Assembly (NCBI RefSeq): GCF_000143415.4
Contig: NW_003314289.1
Location: 772,630 to 836,629, forward strand
Origin: Selaginella moellendorffii
Taxonomy: Eukaryota; Streptophyta; Lycopodiopsida; Selaginellales; Selaginellaceae
Direction of reading: 5' to 3'
DNA length: 64,000 nt
A program made the translations under genes and the position numbers. Positions 34,889 through 45,395 of the stretch are shown here, piece after piece (the first letter of the stretch is position 1; every line of letters begins with the position of its first letter). The notes beneath the pieces were generated by a model. The model made no database searches, was not told the origin of the DNA, and saw only the letters and a program-made list of their open reading frames with translations.

Positions 34889-35246
34889 GGCTGACGAGCA
34901 AAATCTGTCCACAACGGAATATCTCGCAAAGAATCAGCTGGAACACATCGCAGCGCAGCGCCAATCCGGCGCCTTACCTCCCGCGAGAAGAATGCTAGGG
35001 ATGTTCTTCCCCGCCTGCAAAAGCCCTGCGAGCGGTTCTCTCAAGCAATGGAAAGAAGCTTTTTATACCTACATGCCCGGAAGCTAAAATGCTGCCACGC
35101 GACGGCATCCAGCGCGCCACGTGTCCGGTGGGGATGACACCATGGCAAGAGACACAAACGTAGTATTATCCATAAGAACAAGCTTCTTTGTTTTTAAGCT
35201 ACGCTATCTTTGATCGAGAAGAAACTATGGTTCTCTTGGATGATCT

Positions 35247-35927
35247 TCAGCCCCGGGTCTTGGATTTCTCGAAGAACGATTCCTGGCAGTGAGGATCCAG
35301 CCACTCTCCGGAGCTTTTCCTGGGTGTTGGTGTTGTCACTGGCCTGACTTGCGAGGATTTGGCACCAACGAGATCGCAAATGACTTCCACCTTGTTCTCC
35401 CGTCCAAACGTCCCATTGCTCCGGTGGTCGGCATCCCTGAGCTTCTGCTTGAAACGCTGCTTCTTCCCCCCCGCGAAGTTCTCCTGGAGCGACGATGGCT
35501 GCCTTAGACCAGGCTTTGCACCGTGAGGGCCCAGGTAGAGATTCTCCACCTGTGTGTTTATCGGCTGTGTTTCAAACCAAAGTTAGAAAAAGAGAAAGAT
35601 CTTTCCAGCGTGGTAGGCACACCTTCTGCAGTGTTGGCTTTAAAGTCTCCACAGCCTTCTCCGTTCTCGCTGTGGTAGTGGTGTTCAAGCTAGGAATCTC
35701 GAATCCCTCGGCATCTATGGAGAAACACGGAGAAAAACGTGATATGAGTCCCGACCTCTCTGCGACTACAACTAAAACTCCACTCAATCGCTCTGTTTCT
35801 CGCAGGGAGTGCGATATTTCCAGAGGAAATCTCGGCAAAACCTGGAGAACGCGCTCCACTTACCCCATTCATCGTCGTCCGGGAGCAGCACCGCTGGCGG
35901 CGCGGCGGGCGAGGCAGCCGGATCCAT
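35247..35927 (-). CDS. Uncharacterised plant protein, basic and polar, 157 residues
   Basis: I reconstruct three exons, 35927-35864, 35714-35623 and 35564-35247, all with GT-AG borders and phases that fit. The protein starts with a Pro/Ala-rich tail and an acidic DDDEWG. It continues with a Thr-rich linker and then a conserved-looking core, VENLYLGPHGAKPGLRQP, GGKKQRFKQKLRDADHR and GRENKVEVICDLVG, ending SFFEKSKTRG. There is no signal peptide or membrane segment. The basic core suggests a nuclear protein, but I know no function for it. It is in the same direction as threonine aldolase and the third CVNH gene, with about 360 and 270 bp between coding regions. Confidence 0.65.
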
Positions 35928-36193
35928 GGCGAGCACCCGAGGCTACGGCTCCGCAGCGCACGCCGGCGCAGCTCATGGAGAGCGGACAGACCAACACAGC
36001 TCCCTCTCGCGCGATGGCCGCTCTATCTAGCGCGCTCGTCCCACACAGTGCCGAAAACCCTAGCTCAGCCCTAGAGAGCGGCATACGGCTCATTTTTAAA
36101 CTCGCGCACTAGCGGAATGTGCCTGCCGACCGCAACAGAAGATGCCGGGCAAGCGGAATATTCCCTACGCGCAAGGGTATATTCTCTCTTGTA

Positions 36194-36809
36194 TTATCGT
36201 GGACAAAAGAAGAGAGAACCATAGTCGTTCATGACGGCATAGTTAAGGTCGGTTACGCTGCTCTGTGTTTCACCCTTTCCATCGTCGCAAGGGATCCTTA
36301 TCCTGGTTCCGCTGATGGCAATACTTGAAAGATCACACGATTGTGCAAAGTCGCTACCGGCGGGGCCGATATGGCCATTGTGGTTTCCAAGACCATTGTT
36401 AAGTTCGAGCTGCACAGTCCCGGTGCCGCCACCAGGTGAGCTGCAGGTGGCCACCAACATTGCGATGCCATAGTTTGGAACTACGTGCAAGTGGATTCCC
36501 GAGCACGACAGCGAGAAGCCACCGCAAACGTCCTGCATACATCTCACAAGAATCAACATGCTGAAATGTGGAAGAAGCTGACAATTTTACTTGGGGCCAA
36601 GCTGTGATCTCTTCGGTGTTGCTGTCGCCCGTGGAAAATATCTCTAAAAACTGAGGCTTTTGACTGTAGTCGATCTCCGGCCAGGCGCTGTGGCTAGAAC
36701 CAGTGCTGTTGTGCTCTGGCTGTGTGTTGTTCGTCACCAGGGGAGTTGCGACATGGAGAGAAAGGAAGACTAGAAACAATGGTTTGAAAACGAAGGAAAC
36801 AGCGGCCAT
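36194..36809 (-). CDS. Secreted CVNH-domain protein, CVNH-3
   Basis: Two exons, 36809-36591 and 36532-36194, with a 58-nt intron at the same place as in the other copies, give 185 residues. Exon 1 has a signal peptide (MAAVSFVFKPLFLVFLSLHV) and a longer, N-glycosylation-prone linker (NNTQPEHNSTGSS). Exon 2 begins DVCGGFSLSCSGIHLHV and holds one full CVNH domain, with LVATCSSPGGG, LELNNGLGNHNG, SCDLSSIAI, RIPCDDG and DLNYAVMNDYGSLFFC. All four domain cysteines and the two extra ones flanking the domain (VCGG, FFCPR) are present. Unlike the other three it sits inside a gene-dense, GC-balanced block and uses GC-richer codons, so it is the best candidate for the ancestral, constrained member. Confidence 0.85.
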
Positions 36810-37219
36810 TATATAAAAATATAGATAGATGCTTTGCTTCCAAATAAATAGTTGCCTATGGTACTTGGGTTTGCTGCTTTAATAATTCAGAGACGTCGTT
36901 GCGATTGAAGCCAGCTCGCTATACAGAACAAAAACATCGGGAATAGAGACGTAGATTGTGCATTGGGCGGCTCAAGCTTTTCTATCTACATAGCTTTAAG
37001 ACTTTGACCTTGCGAGAAAGCAAACCACCTTGCGAGACTTCCAATGGTTTTGGTGCTTTCGCTTTTAAGTTTTCTTTTACACAGTCCAAAGTGTCGTTAT
37101 TCCCTTCCAAGGGAGATCTTAATCTATATCTCGAGCTTTACATGAGATCCAGCTCTATCTCTGTTAATTGGAGACTTTCAAGGCTTTGATGTAGAAACCT
37201 TGTAGAGATTTACAGTTCT
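36810..37219. other. Intergenic region between CVNH-3 and the macro-domain gene
   Basis: About 400 bp with no gene. A TATATAAT stretch lies directly before the CVNH-3 ATG and is a plausible core promoter. Confidence 0.4.
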
Positions 37220-38389
37220 TTAGTAACCAAGTACATTGTTTGCTTCCGAAACCCAGGTGACATAATCGCTCGGATCACTGAGAACAAAGTGGATCTGTTG
37301 TGCATCAACGACAATGAGAAAATAGAGATAAATGCTTGCAGAGAAATCACCTCACCTCGTTGATACACGAAGGAGGATCTTTGATTTCCTGCAACGCAAT
37401 CCGAGCTCCTTCCCTCACGGGGTATCTGTTTTACGTAGAAAGCGCACGTCCTTTTTCGGAAAAAACAGCATTACGGTTTTGGTTACCCGTAAACGCCACA
37501 AGAAATCGGTGGAAACGCCAGACATTCCAGTTCAATCTCCTTTGCACGTTGCAGACAACGCCTACAAAGTAAAACAAACAAACAACAAAAGCGAAAAGAA
37601 AAAAAAAAGAAAAGAAAACGAACTTTGTTTCTGGAAAAGAAGCAAAGTTATGCTTTGTCTGAAACTTTACCTGTAAGTCTGAGCAAGCAATGTAGGCGTT
37701 TCCTCGGCTCCATCGTAGGCTGGTCCAACCGCATGAATGATCCTGTGCAATGGTAGTCTGTAAGCCCTGGAAGAACAAACACGCAAATCGTGTAAGAGAA
37801 ACGATTAAAAACTGTGAGCTTGAAGACCTTACTTGGTGACACCGCGTTGCCAATGCGGCATTTCACTCCAAACTGATCGAGAGATTTTAGCATTGCACAG
37901 GCTTCCGCTAGAGATGGTCCAGCAGCGTTATGAATAGCTGGTGAAAGAAAGCAGGTATGATTAGTGAAGGAGCAAATGAAGAACAAGTAGTTCTTGCCTC
38001 GATTCACGCCAATTCCAGCGTTTAGCTTCTTGTTTGCGGGAGCAACCTTGCGACCAAGGAGAGAATCTATCAACGAGCGCAATCATAAAGAAAAAGCGAA
38101 GAGAGAATGCGAGAGAGTTACTTACAATCGCATCGCGCTGGCCAGGAACTCGCCACTGCGAAATGTCGCCAGTCCAGAAGACGAGCAAGAAGCTGGGCAG
38201 TCTGTACAGGACGCCCCCTTCCAGCCCCTCTTGCGATGTCGCCCGCTCCTTGGGCGCATTGGGAGGCAGCAACAGCGACGGCGCTGGCAAATCCTCATCG
38301 TATGTAAACCAGTGCTCGTCGGAGATGCATCTGACCTGCGATCGCGCGAGCGCTGGAACCCTCGCCCTCCTCCCCAGGCATCGCAGCAT
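37220..38389 (-). CDS. Macro (Appr-1''-p processing) domain protein, probably organelle-targeted
   Basis: Binds or hydrolyses ADP-ribose derivatives in the family (MacroD/YmdB-like). Several short exons give: an Arg-rich, acid-poor leader (MLRCLGRRARVPALARSQVR) that looks like a mitochondrial presequence; WTGDISQWRVPGQRDAI joined to VAPANKKLNAGIGVNRAIHN; AAGPSLAEACAMLKSLDQFG; AYRLPLHRIIHAVGPAYDGA; LECLAFPPISCGVYGYPVRE; and a C-terminal helix ending SDYVTWVSEANNVLGY-like before the stop at 37222-37220. The GDI, N-A-G-G/I-G and SCGVYGYP motifs that bind ADP-ribose are recognisable, although the usual N-A-A-N reads A-P-A-N here. One intron uses a GC donor, and the junction before AYRLP is ambiguous. 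The gene is divergent from the helicase gene, with 98 bp between start codons. Confidence 0.82.
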
Positions 38390-38487
38390 TTCCCCCCGGG
38401 CTTAGGGTTTATCATCGCTTTTCAAATTCTAGGGCTCATATAAACCCTAAGGTTATAAAACCTTTCAAATTTTAGGGTTCATAGAAA
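38390..38487. promoter_or_regulatory. 98-bp bidirectional promoter with telo-box motifs
   Basis: The whole space between the macro-domain ATG (38389, minus) and the helicase ATG (38488, plus). It holds TTAGGG at 38402-38407, CTAGGGCT near 38430, a telo-box AAACCCTAA at 38442-38450, TTATAAAA at about 38453 and TTAGGG at 38472-38477. Telo-boxes are known in promoters of plant ribosome-biogenesis and translation genes, which fits the helicase. It must serve both genes. Confidence 0.65.
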
Positions 38488-40923
38488 ATGAAGAAGCGCC
38501 GAAAATCGGGGCCAGGGAACTCTTCCGATTTCCTCGAGAAATGGATTCGTGCGGAGGCGCTAGCTCCAGGCAGCAATCCCATGGCAATCAAGCTGCCCCG
38601 CCAGGTCCTGGTGAATCCAGCCACCGGCTTCAAGCCCTACGCTGGAGCCTCGCGGTTTGATCAGCTCCCTCTCTCCGGCAAGACGCTCAAGGGATTGAAA
38701 GAGGCCAAGTATGAATCCATGACAGAGATCCAGCGCGCAGCTCTTCCCCACGCTCTCGCTGGTCGTGATGTTCTTGGAGCAGCAAAGACTGGATCGGGGA
38801 AAACGCTAGCATTTCTCATCCCGGTAAGAGTTCACGAAGGGAACTCTCTTTTTTTCTCACATACTTTTCTGGCTAGCTAGTCGAGAAACTATATCGTCTT
38901 CGCTGGAGGAGTGGCCACGGTCTCGCGGGTCTCGTTATATCTCCAACGAGAGAGCTGGCCGAGCAGATCTTTCGAGAGCTTGGCAAGGTTGCAAAGCATC
39001 ACAGGTTCTTGACACGAGGCTTGCTGATCGGGGGATCTCACGACGTTGGGCTGGAGAGCAATCGCGTCGGGGAGCTGTGCATCCTCGTCGCCACTCCAGG
39101 GCGTTTGCTGCATCACTTGCACCAGACTGCCACTCTCGACTGCACCTATCTCCAGGTACCGCTTCAAAGTTTGTTCTTGCTCGAGCTCGGAGTGTAAAGA
39201 TCTAACTTTGCAAGGTGCTTGTGCTGGATGAAGCCGATCGGATTCTCGACTCCGGCTTTGCGAGAGAGCTGACAGACATCTTGGCTGCCCTTCCGAAACA
39301 GCGGCAAACTTTGCTCTTCTCAGCGACGCAGACGCGCTCTGTCAGCGATCTCGCGAGGCTCAGCTTGCGTGATCCGGAGTACCTCGCCGTGCACTCCGAG
39401 TCCGCCGTGGCGACGCCAGCCACCCTGCAGCAAAAGGTGGTGATCGTCAAGCTTCACCGCAAGATAGAGACCTTGTGGCGGTTCATAAAAACGCGGCTCT
39501 CGTCGAAGCTTTTGGTGTTCCTTTCCACCTGCACGCAGGTAAGTTGGCCCGTTTTCTCACATTTTCCGTCACCTTTCTAAGCAAAGATGATGTGAATCGT
39601 CATTCTTCGCAGGTGAAGTTCGTGTACGGGGCTTTCAAGCACTTGCGAGCTGGTGTTCCGCTCTCGTGTCTCCATGGCCGCCAGAAGCAAGGCAAGAGGG
39701 ACCTGGTTTTCAGCAACTTCAATCAGGCCCGACCCTCGGTTCTCTTTGCGACTGATATTGCTGCGAGAGGCTTGGATTTCCCAGCGGTAGACTGGGTTGT
39801 CCAGGTACGTTCTTCTCTCGAGTTGTGTGATCTTAGCCGTGTTCTTATTTCCTTCGTCTTTGTTTTTGGAGGTCGACTGTCCAGAAGACGTAGAAACTTA
39901 CATCCATCGCGTCGGAAGGACTGCTCGTAACAAGCTCAAAGGCAAGAGCCTCCTGCTTCTGGATCCATCGGAAGTGAAAATGATAGAGCTGCTCAGGCAG
40001 CACAAGATTCCTATCGAAGAGGCAGCGGAGGCTGCTCCGCGAGGGGAGTCTTGCGACTTGTCACAGCAGATAGGCGCGTGGCTTTCCAAGGATCCCGGAC
40101 TCAAGCACAGCGCCCAGCGCGCCTTTGTCACTTACGTTCGCTCGGTCGTCCTGCAGCGGAACAAGGAGGTTTTCAACGTTGGCAAGCTTCCGCTACCCGA
40201 GTTTGCGTTCTCTCTCGGCCTGGCGATCGCTCCCCGGATCCGGTTCCTGGGAAAGCAGGCTGCAAGCGTGAAGAATGAATCCCAGTCCTTGAAGAACGAG
40301 CTGGCGAAGTCGTCCTCTTCGTCTTCCAAGGTGGCCGGAGAAGTTAAGTCTTGCGCGGCTGATGAAGATGGCGACTTGTTCATGCGGCTGAAGAAACGGG
40401 GAAGGGACGTGATCAAGCCAGCAGCAGCAGCAGCACCAGGATCTGTGAAAGCGTAAGTTTTTGTTCGGAGTTTTAGAAGATGGCTCATTGTTTTCGTCTT
40501 GCAGACATAAGAAGACGAAGAGGCTAAAGATTGATGCGCGAAGTGGTACAGGGCAACGTATGGTGTTCGATGAGCATGGAAGTAGCCAGGACGAGAGAGG
40601 AGGTAAGGAACTTTGGAGCTCCAACGCTCGAGTGATCTTGTTTAGATTTTGTAGGCGGTGTGGAAGAGTTTGATCGGGAGATCGCGGAGAGGTACAAGCG
40701 GTTGCAGCAGGAGATGAAGGAGAGGGACAGGCAAGACAAGGTTTTGGAGCGGCTGAGGCTGCGAGACAAGCGTCTCAAGCGAAAGGCGAAGGAGCAGAAG
40801 CTTGATCTTATTGACGAGGATATGTCGGAGCAAGGAGATGACAAACCGGAACTCCTCGACTCCTTGTCTCTAGCCGATCAAGAGGCCCTCGCTCTCAAGC
40901 TGCTAAGTCGATCAAACCATTGA
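38488..40923 (+). CDS. DEAD-box RNA helicase, DBP4/DDX10 type (plant RH32-like)
   Basis: Nucleolar ATP-dependent RNA helicase of the DBP4/DDX10 group, which acts in small-subunit rRNA processing. About eight exons. The helicase core has the Q motif (FDQLPLS...[11 protein letters not shown]), motif [10 protein letters not shown], Ia [11 protein letters not shown], Ib [55 protein letters not shown] and [10 protein letters not shown]. The C-terminal extension [22 protein letters not shown] is the DBP4-type domain, followed by a Lys/Arg/Glu-rich coiled segment ([20 protein letters not shown]). The N-terminus MKKRRKSG is basic, as for nucleolar proteins. All joined exons are open. It ends 122 bp from the convergent dynein gene. 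Confidence 0.92.
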
Positions 40924-41045
40924 CGCTGGCGTTTTGTGTCTGCCACAAGAGGATTTAGTTTCGAGAAGAGAATTCGCTTTGCAAAGAACCTGTGATAGAC
41001 GATCACGTCCACTTTGGTAACATGATGGGCATCTTTGTTGTCATC

Positions 41046-44000
41046 CTAGTCGAGAATAGTGTTAACGTTTGAAGTGATGGCTCTCTTTAGCTTGAGAAGC
41101 TCATCGATATCGCTCTGGACAACATCGAAGCCAACCTACAAGAAAAACGAAACTTGAGGTCCCTGAAGAGAAAAAGAAAAAACTAACCAGTCTAAAAACG
41201 CTGATGGCGCCAGTGCTGCCCCCGGCCAAGACGACTGGAGCGTCCTCCGAGAAGAGCAAGCACGAAAGCTTGGTATTCGCGAAAGGATATACAATGACGG
41301 GTTTCATCGCCGTGACAGCCATATCCCATATCTGTCGTAGAATCCGAGCTGAGAAAATTAGAAACAAGGATTTCAGTGCTTGCCTCTAAACGACCGTCGT
41401 CCGATACAGTCCCAAAAACGCACGAATGCTTGCAAGACCAGCGAATGTCGCCGACGCTTTCATTTGCAGTCTGGAAAACCAGCAATGCGCTTTCCTGCAC
41501 TGAACATTCCATCCATTTGTATCAACGTAGACGCATCTATACGCAACGGCTTACTTGTTCTTCGCGCCAGAGCCGAACGCTCCAGTCGCTGCTACAGCTC
41601 AAGAAAATATATGGCAAAACGGTGGACCATCTAACCTGCAAACGAGATGAATCAATCACACATATATAGATAGCGGCATTTTGTTTACCTGAAAAACGGG
41701 TCCGGTGTGTCCTACGTAGCTTTGCAAGTATTGTTCGTTATAAGAACGACTACATTTGTGAATCAGTCCCTCCTCGGTCCCTACCAGATACAAGCTGGAA
41801 TAGCAAAGCACACATTTATGACCAATTCGAGCACAAGAAAAGTACGTCGAAGTACCTTGGGTCCCGAGGAGAGAAATCAAAGCATAACCCTGCTGCATGA
41901 CGGGATATGAATGGTTGTGGTTGTGCTCCTTTGCTATGAGCCATAATCTTTTTGAGTCTCATCAAATTGACGAACTCCAGATCCTATATTCGCGGTTAAG
42001 TTTCGCGGAGGAAACACCAAAAAAAAACTAACCTTTTTCAAAGACCACTGAGAAACTCTACCGTCGGTTGAAATAGATATAAGCGTCTCTCCATGGTCAG
42101 AAGTAGCATCGATCCATTGTAGCTTCCAAACAGGATCGTTATGCTTCCCCGTGGAAGCTCCTGTTTGCATCAACGGTTCCCGTTCCTTGTAATTCTTTGC
42201 ATCATATACAGCCACATTCCCATCGTAAAAGCCAACTGCATAAAAAACGCCAATGAAGTCAGTTCAAAACAATCAGTAAGAGTACTGTTACCTGCAAGGA
42301 GGTTGGGACTATTTGTAGAGAAATCCAAGGCTGTGACATCAGAATGTGTTGGTATGGTTGCGTGAGGGTATCTCGGATTTTTTAAAGACCAAAACGCTAT
42401 AAGACCGCCCTTTTGCGTCCCGAACTCAAACTCTCCGTATCCTACACTAAGGAGATCCCTGCTGGTCTGCGAAAAACGTGCAACAATGTCGGTAAAAAAT
42501 GGGAAAGGCAAAACCTCTCGCACCTTGTTCCACACCATACAGCTGACATTCCTCCCTTCCGTAAGGTCGCACTGGAAATCCCAAAGTTTGTGGACTTGTT
42601 CTGCTGAGAGAACATCGCCGCTGGTACCATTACTGCTGGGAGACGAGGACGCACTTTTTGTCTGAGATACCGGCGAACTAGAGCTGCTATATTTCCGTGG
42701 CATAATCCGCTTCTGTTCTCTTGGTTTAAAATCTCGGTAGAACAAAAGCTGCAAAGACACTTGGAGGCCTTGGCAGAAGTATCGAAATAACGTCAAGATA
42801 ATTACCTTGTCATGAAAAGTGTTCAAAACGACTGCTCTCTCGGCGATTTCCAAGGCTTTGACAAGTCCGGCCAAGCGATTGATATCCACCTTTCGGCTAG
42901 CAAACATGGTGAGAGTCATAAGCTCTTCCGCCCCAAGCATGCCTTCGCCACCAGCTCTCTGCATAGTGTTTGAGATTATGGAGCTTCTTCTCTGTGTTCC
43001 CATCAAGCTTCCACGGCCGGATAGCCTACGATTGAACATAATGCTGCCGCTTATCGATTTCTCAATACTTCCCCTTCGCGAGGTTGAAAAGCTTCCTCGC
43101 CGTGAGGGTGATATGCTCGCAGTAGTAGAGCCTCTTCTCGACGGTGCAATGCTGCCTAGTCCCGATCCTCTTCTAGTCGAAGGATCTATACTTAACAGTC
43201 CAGACTCCCTTCGGGATGGAAATCCACCAATTCCAGACCCTCTTCTTGAACCGGGTAGATTCAAATTTCCAGACATTCTTCGACCCTGTGAATGTGATTT
43301 TAGATAAAAACTGCCACAGTCTTTTACATACCTGTAATAAGGGAGGAGGCTCACTAGCTTCTTCCAAGTATCCCGCAGATACAAGATCAGCAACACTCTT
43401 TCTGTGGTCAGCGGTTTGTTCGGATTCGTCGTCGTCCTCAGTTTTCAAAGGATCAACTTTTTCTTCTTTTACATTGCCGGAGTAAGAATCTGAGATGTCC
43501 CATGAATTTGCCTGTCAACTGGCAGAAATGTGAATGAGTTGTACATCAAAAAGTAACATGCCGAAGGAACAACTTGGCACCTGACACTCTTCAGATTGTT
43601 TTGGCAGTGCAAAAAACTGCGCCTCCTTGCATTTTTGCAAGCTCAAAGCCGTTTGAGCGCTGGAGTCCGAGTAGTTATCGCTACCTATTTTAGCCTGTAG
43701 ACAAGAGCACGCTACACTATATTTAAGAATTAAAAAGCTGAAAGTAAAGAAATGTAGCTTACTTCCAAAAGATTTTTGTATCGAGCATTTCGCTCCAAAA
43801 CTTGTTTGATTGTATCGTAAGTGTTTGACACACTCTCGCCTCTTAAATTGATCAGAACAAGTGTTTCACTCTCCACCAGATTCACGGTTATATTTCTTGC
43901 AAGTTCCTGCTCACATTGAGAGGTAAGAAAGATATTAGAAAATTAACGTGCCTAACCTGTTCCGTTGGAGGTGGCGCAATGCTAGTCGTGACAATTTCGA

Positions 44001-44803
44001 TACGCTGTGTCCTGACCGGCAAAGCCTCTTGTGGAACTTGAGGAACACTCGATCGTCGGCCACCACCCTCTGCAGAAGGTTCTTTCTCAAGGCCATCCTC
44101 GGCTTCAAGATCCGGAGTGAGGGTTCCCAAGCTACTGCCGATTGAGTATCCAGTGCGGCTGTAAGCAAAAAAATCTTTAGATAGAACAACGACTGAAACG
44201 CCTTCTAAAGACCACTTGAACTGGACCTGAAGGTAGATACTCTTTCGGAATCAGGAGAAAACCGCTCAGGTGGAGCTTGCAACAGTCTCTCGTGCAGTAC
44301 AGTCGGCCTTAGAGATACTAATGGTTTCGGTGTGACTTCTTTACCATTCTCATCAAAGACCTAAGCGAAAGAGTTTCACAGACTTTCATACTTCGCAAGC
44401 AGCTCTATGACAATAAGAAGGCCAAAAAAAAAAAAACATACCTGGATCACCTCTGGCTCATTCTCGCCTCCTTTGATATTCCTGCGCGTCCCTCGCCCGG
44501 CTCGAGCAGTAGAACGAATGCTCTTGGTGCTCTTTCTGCAACAAGGGGAAATAAGTGCGCTGCATTCTCTAAATCTATTGCGCGAGCAATCCATGGCGCG
44601 AGCATTGCTTACTTGGATGTGAACGAAACCTGAGAGCTAGCCGAGAGCCGCCTGGATCGCATCGACGAGACCGATCCAGCGACCGACGCGGTTCCATCGC
44701 CACCTCCTCGCTTGAATTTCTCGAGCGCGAGGCCTAGAACAGAGGGGCTGAGCGACGGCCGCATCTGCGACAGCGATCCCCGCCTCCCGCCATCGTCATC
44801 CAT
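41046..44803 (-). CDS. Axonemal dynein intermediate chain, IC138/DNAI4 (WDR78)-like
   Basis: WD-repeat intermediate chain of the inner-arm I1/f axonemal dynein, acting in the sperm flagellum. More than ten exons run from the ATG at 44803 to the TAG at 41048-41046. The N-terminal third is Ser/Arg-rich, with eleven R-R-x-S motifs, nine of them packed in one exon (42980-43282). An acidic patch precedes them. The WD part has the family block LWDFQCDLTEGRNVSCMVWN, GYGEFEFGTQKGGLIAFWSL, HSDVTALDFSTNSPNLLAG, DPVWKLQWID with LISISTDGRVSQWSLKK, and a short C-terminal helix (DIDELLKLKRAI). The CM-W-N / GYGEF pattern fits the WDR78 group better than DNAI1/2. IC138 is known as the phospho-regulated subunit of I1 dynein. 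Angiosperms lack it, so its presence implies motile sperm. Confidence 0.85.
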
Positions 44804-45395
44804 GTCGCAAGACAATCTTCCCTCCCAAGAGCCCTAGAAATATTTCTCTGTTCTCTAGAACCCTAAAATTGCAGGGGATAACTACTTGGTCAACCAGTCA
44901 ACTCCGTTATACTAACGGACCCCGTGGAAAATGTAGCGCGCTCCGTTTGGTAGACGGAGCAAAGTTTCCGTTAGTTTAGACCAAGTGTGTCTCGAGCTGG
45001 CCGGCCCTCATTCATTCATGCATTCAATAGTGGTGTAGTAGTGTGCTCTTGTCAAAGGGTTGTTCTTCCTCCCATCAGGGTTTGGTGGATCGCGCCATTG
45101 ATCGATCGATCGGCGCTAGGGTTTGGAGGAAGCAGCGCATCTCTCAAACGGTGAGTCCGGGGGGCCATTTCGCGGATTTCTCGCGAGAAATCCGCGAGTT
45201 TCGGGCGTGGGAATGCGCGGGCGGCGCTGGCCAGCGATGATCGATGGGACAGGCAGCCTGAGCAGGGAAGCTAGTGAGAATGCGTAGGAGGAAAGGGAAA
45301 ATTTCCAACTGGAGCCTGGGAATTTTCATCGATCCTGCCAGTGATGGATTTGCCGGCTCTTGGATGGAAGTAGAGATTTCTAGCAGTGGTGTGGG
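44804..45395. other. Divergent promoter region and kinase 5' leader
   Basis: About 590 bp between the divergent dynein and kinase start codons. CCCTAGAAA and ACCCTAAAAT motifs lie near 44830-44870, upstream of the dynein gene. A good donor GTGAGTCC at 45151 suggests a 5' leader intron in the kinase transcript. Confidence 0.45.
45170..45197. repeat. 28-bp perfect palindrome in the kinase leader
   Basis: The sequence from TCGCGGATTT to its reverse complement, centred on CTCG/CGAG, is self-complementary over 28 bases without a mismatch. It lies about 20 bp after a probable 5' leader splice donor. Confidence 0.9.
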
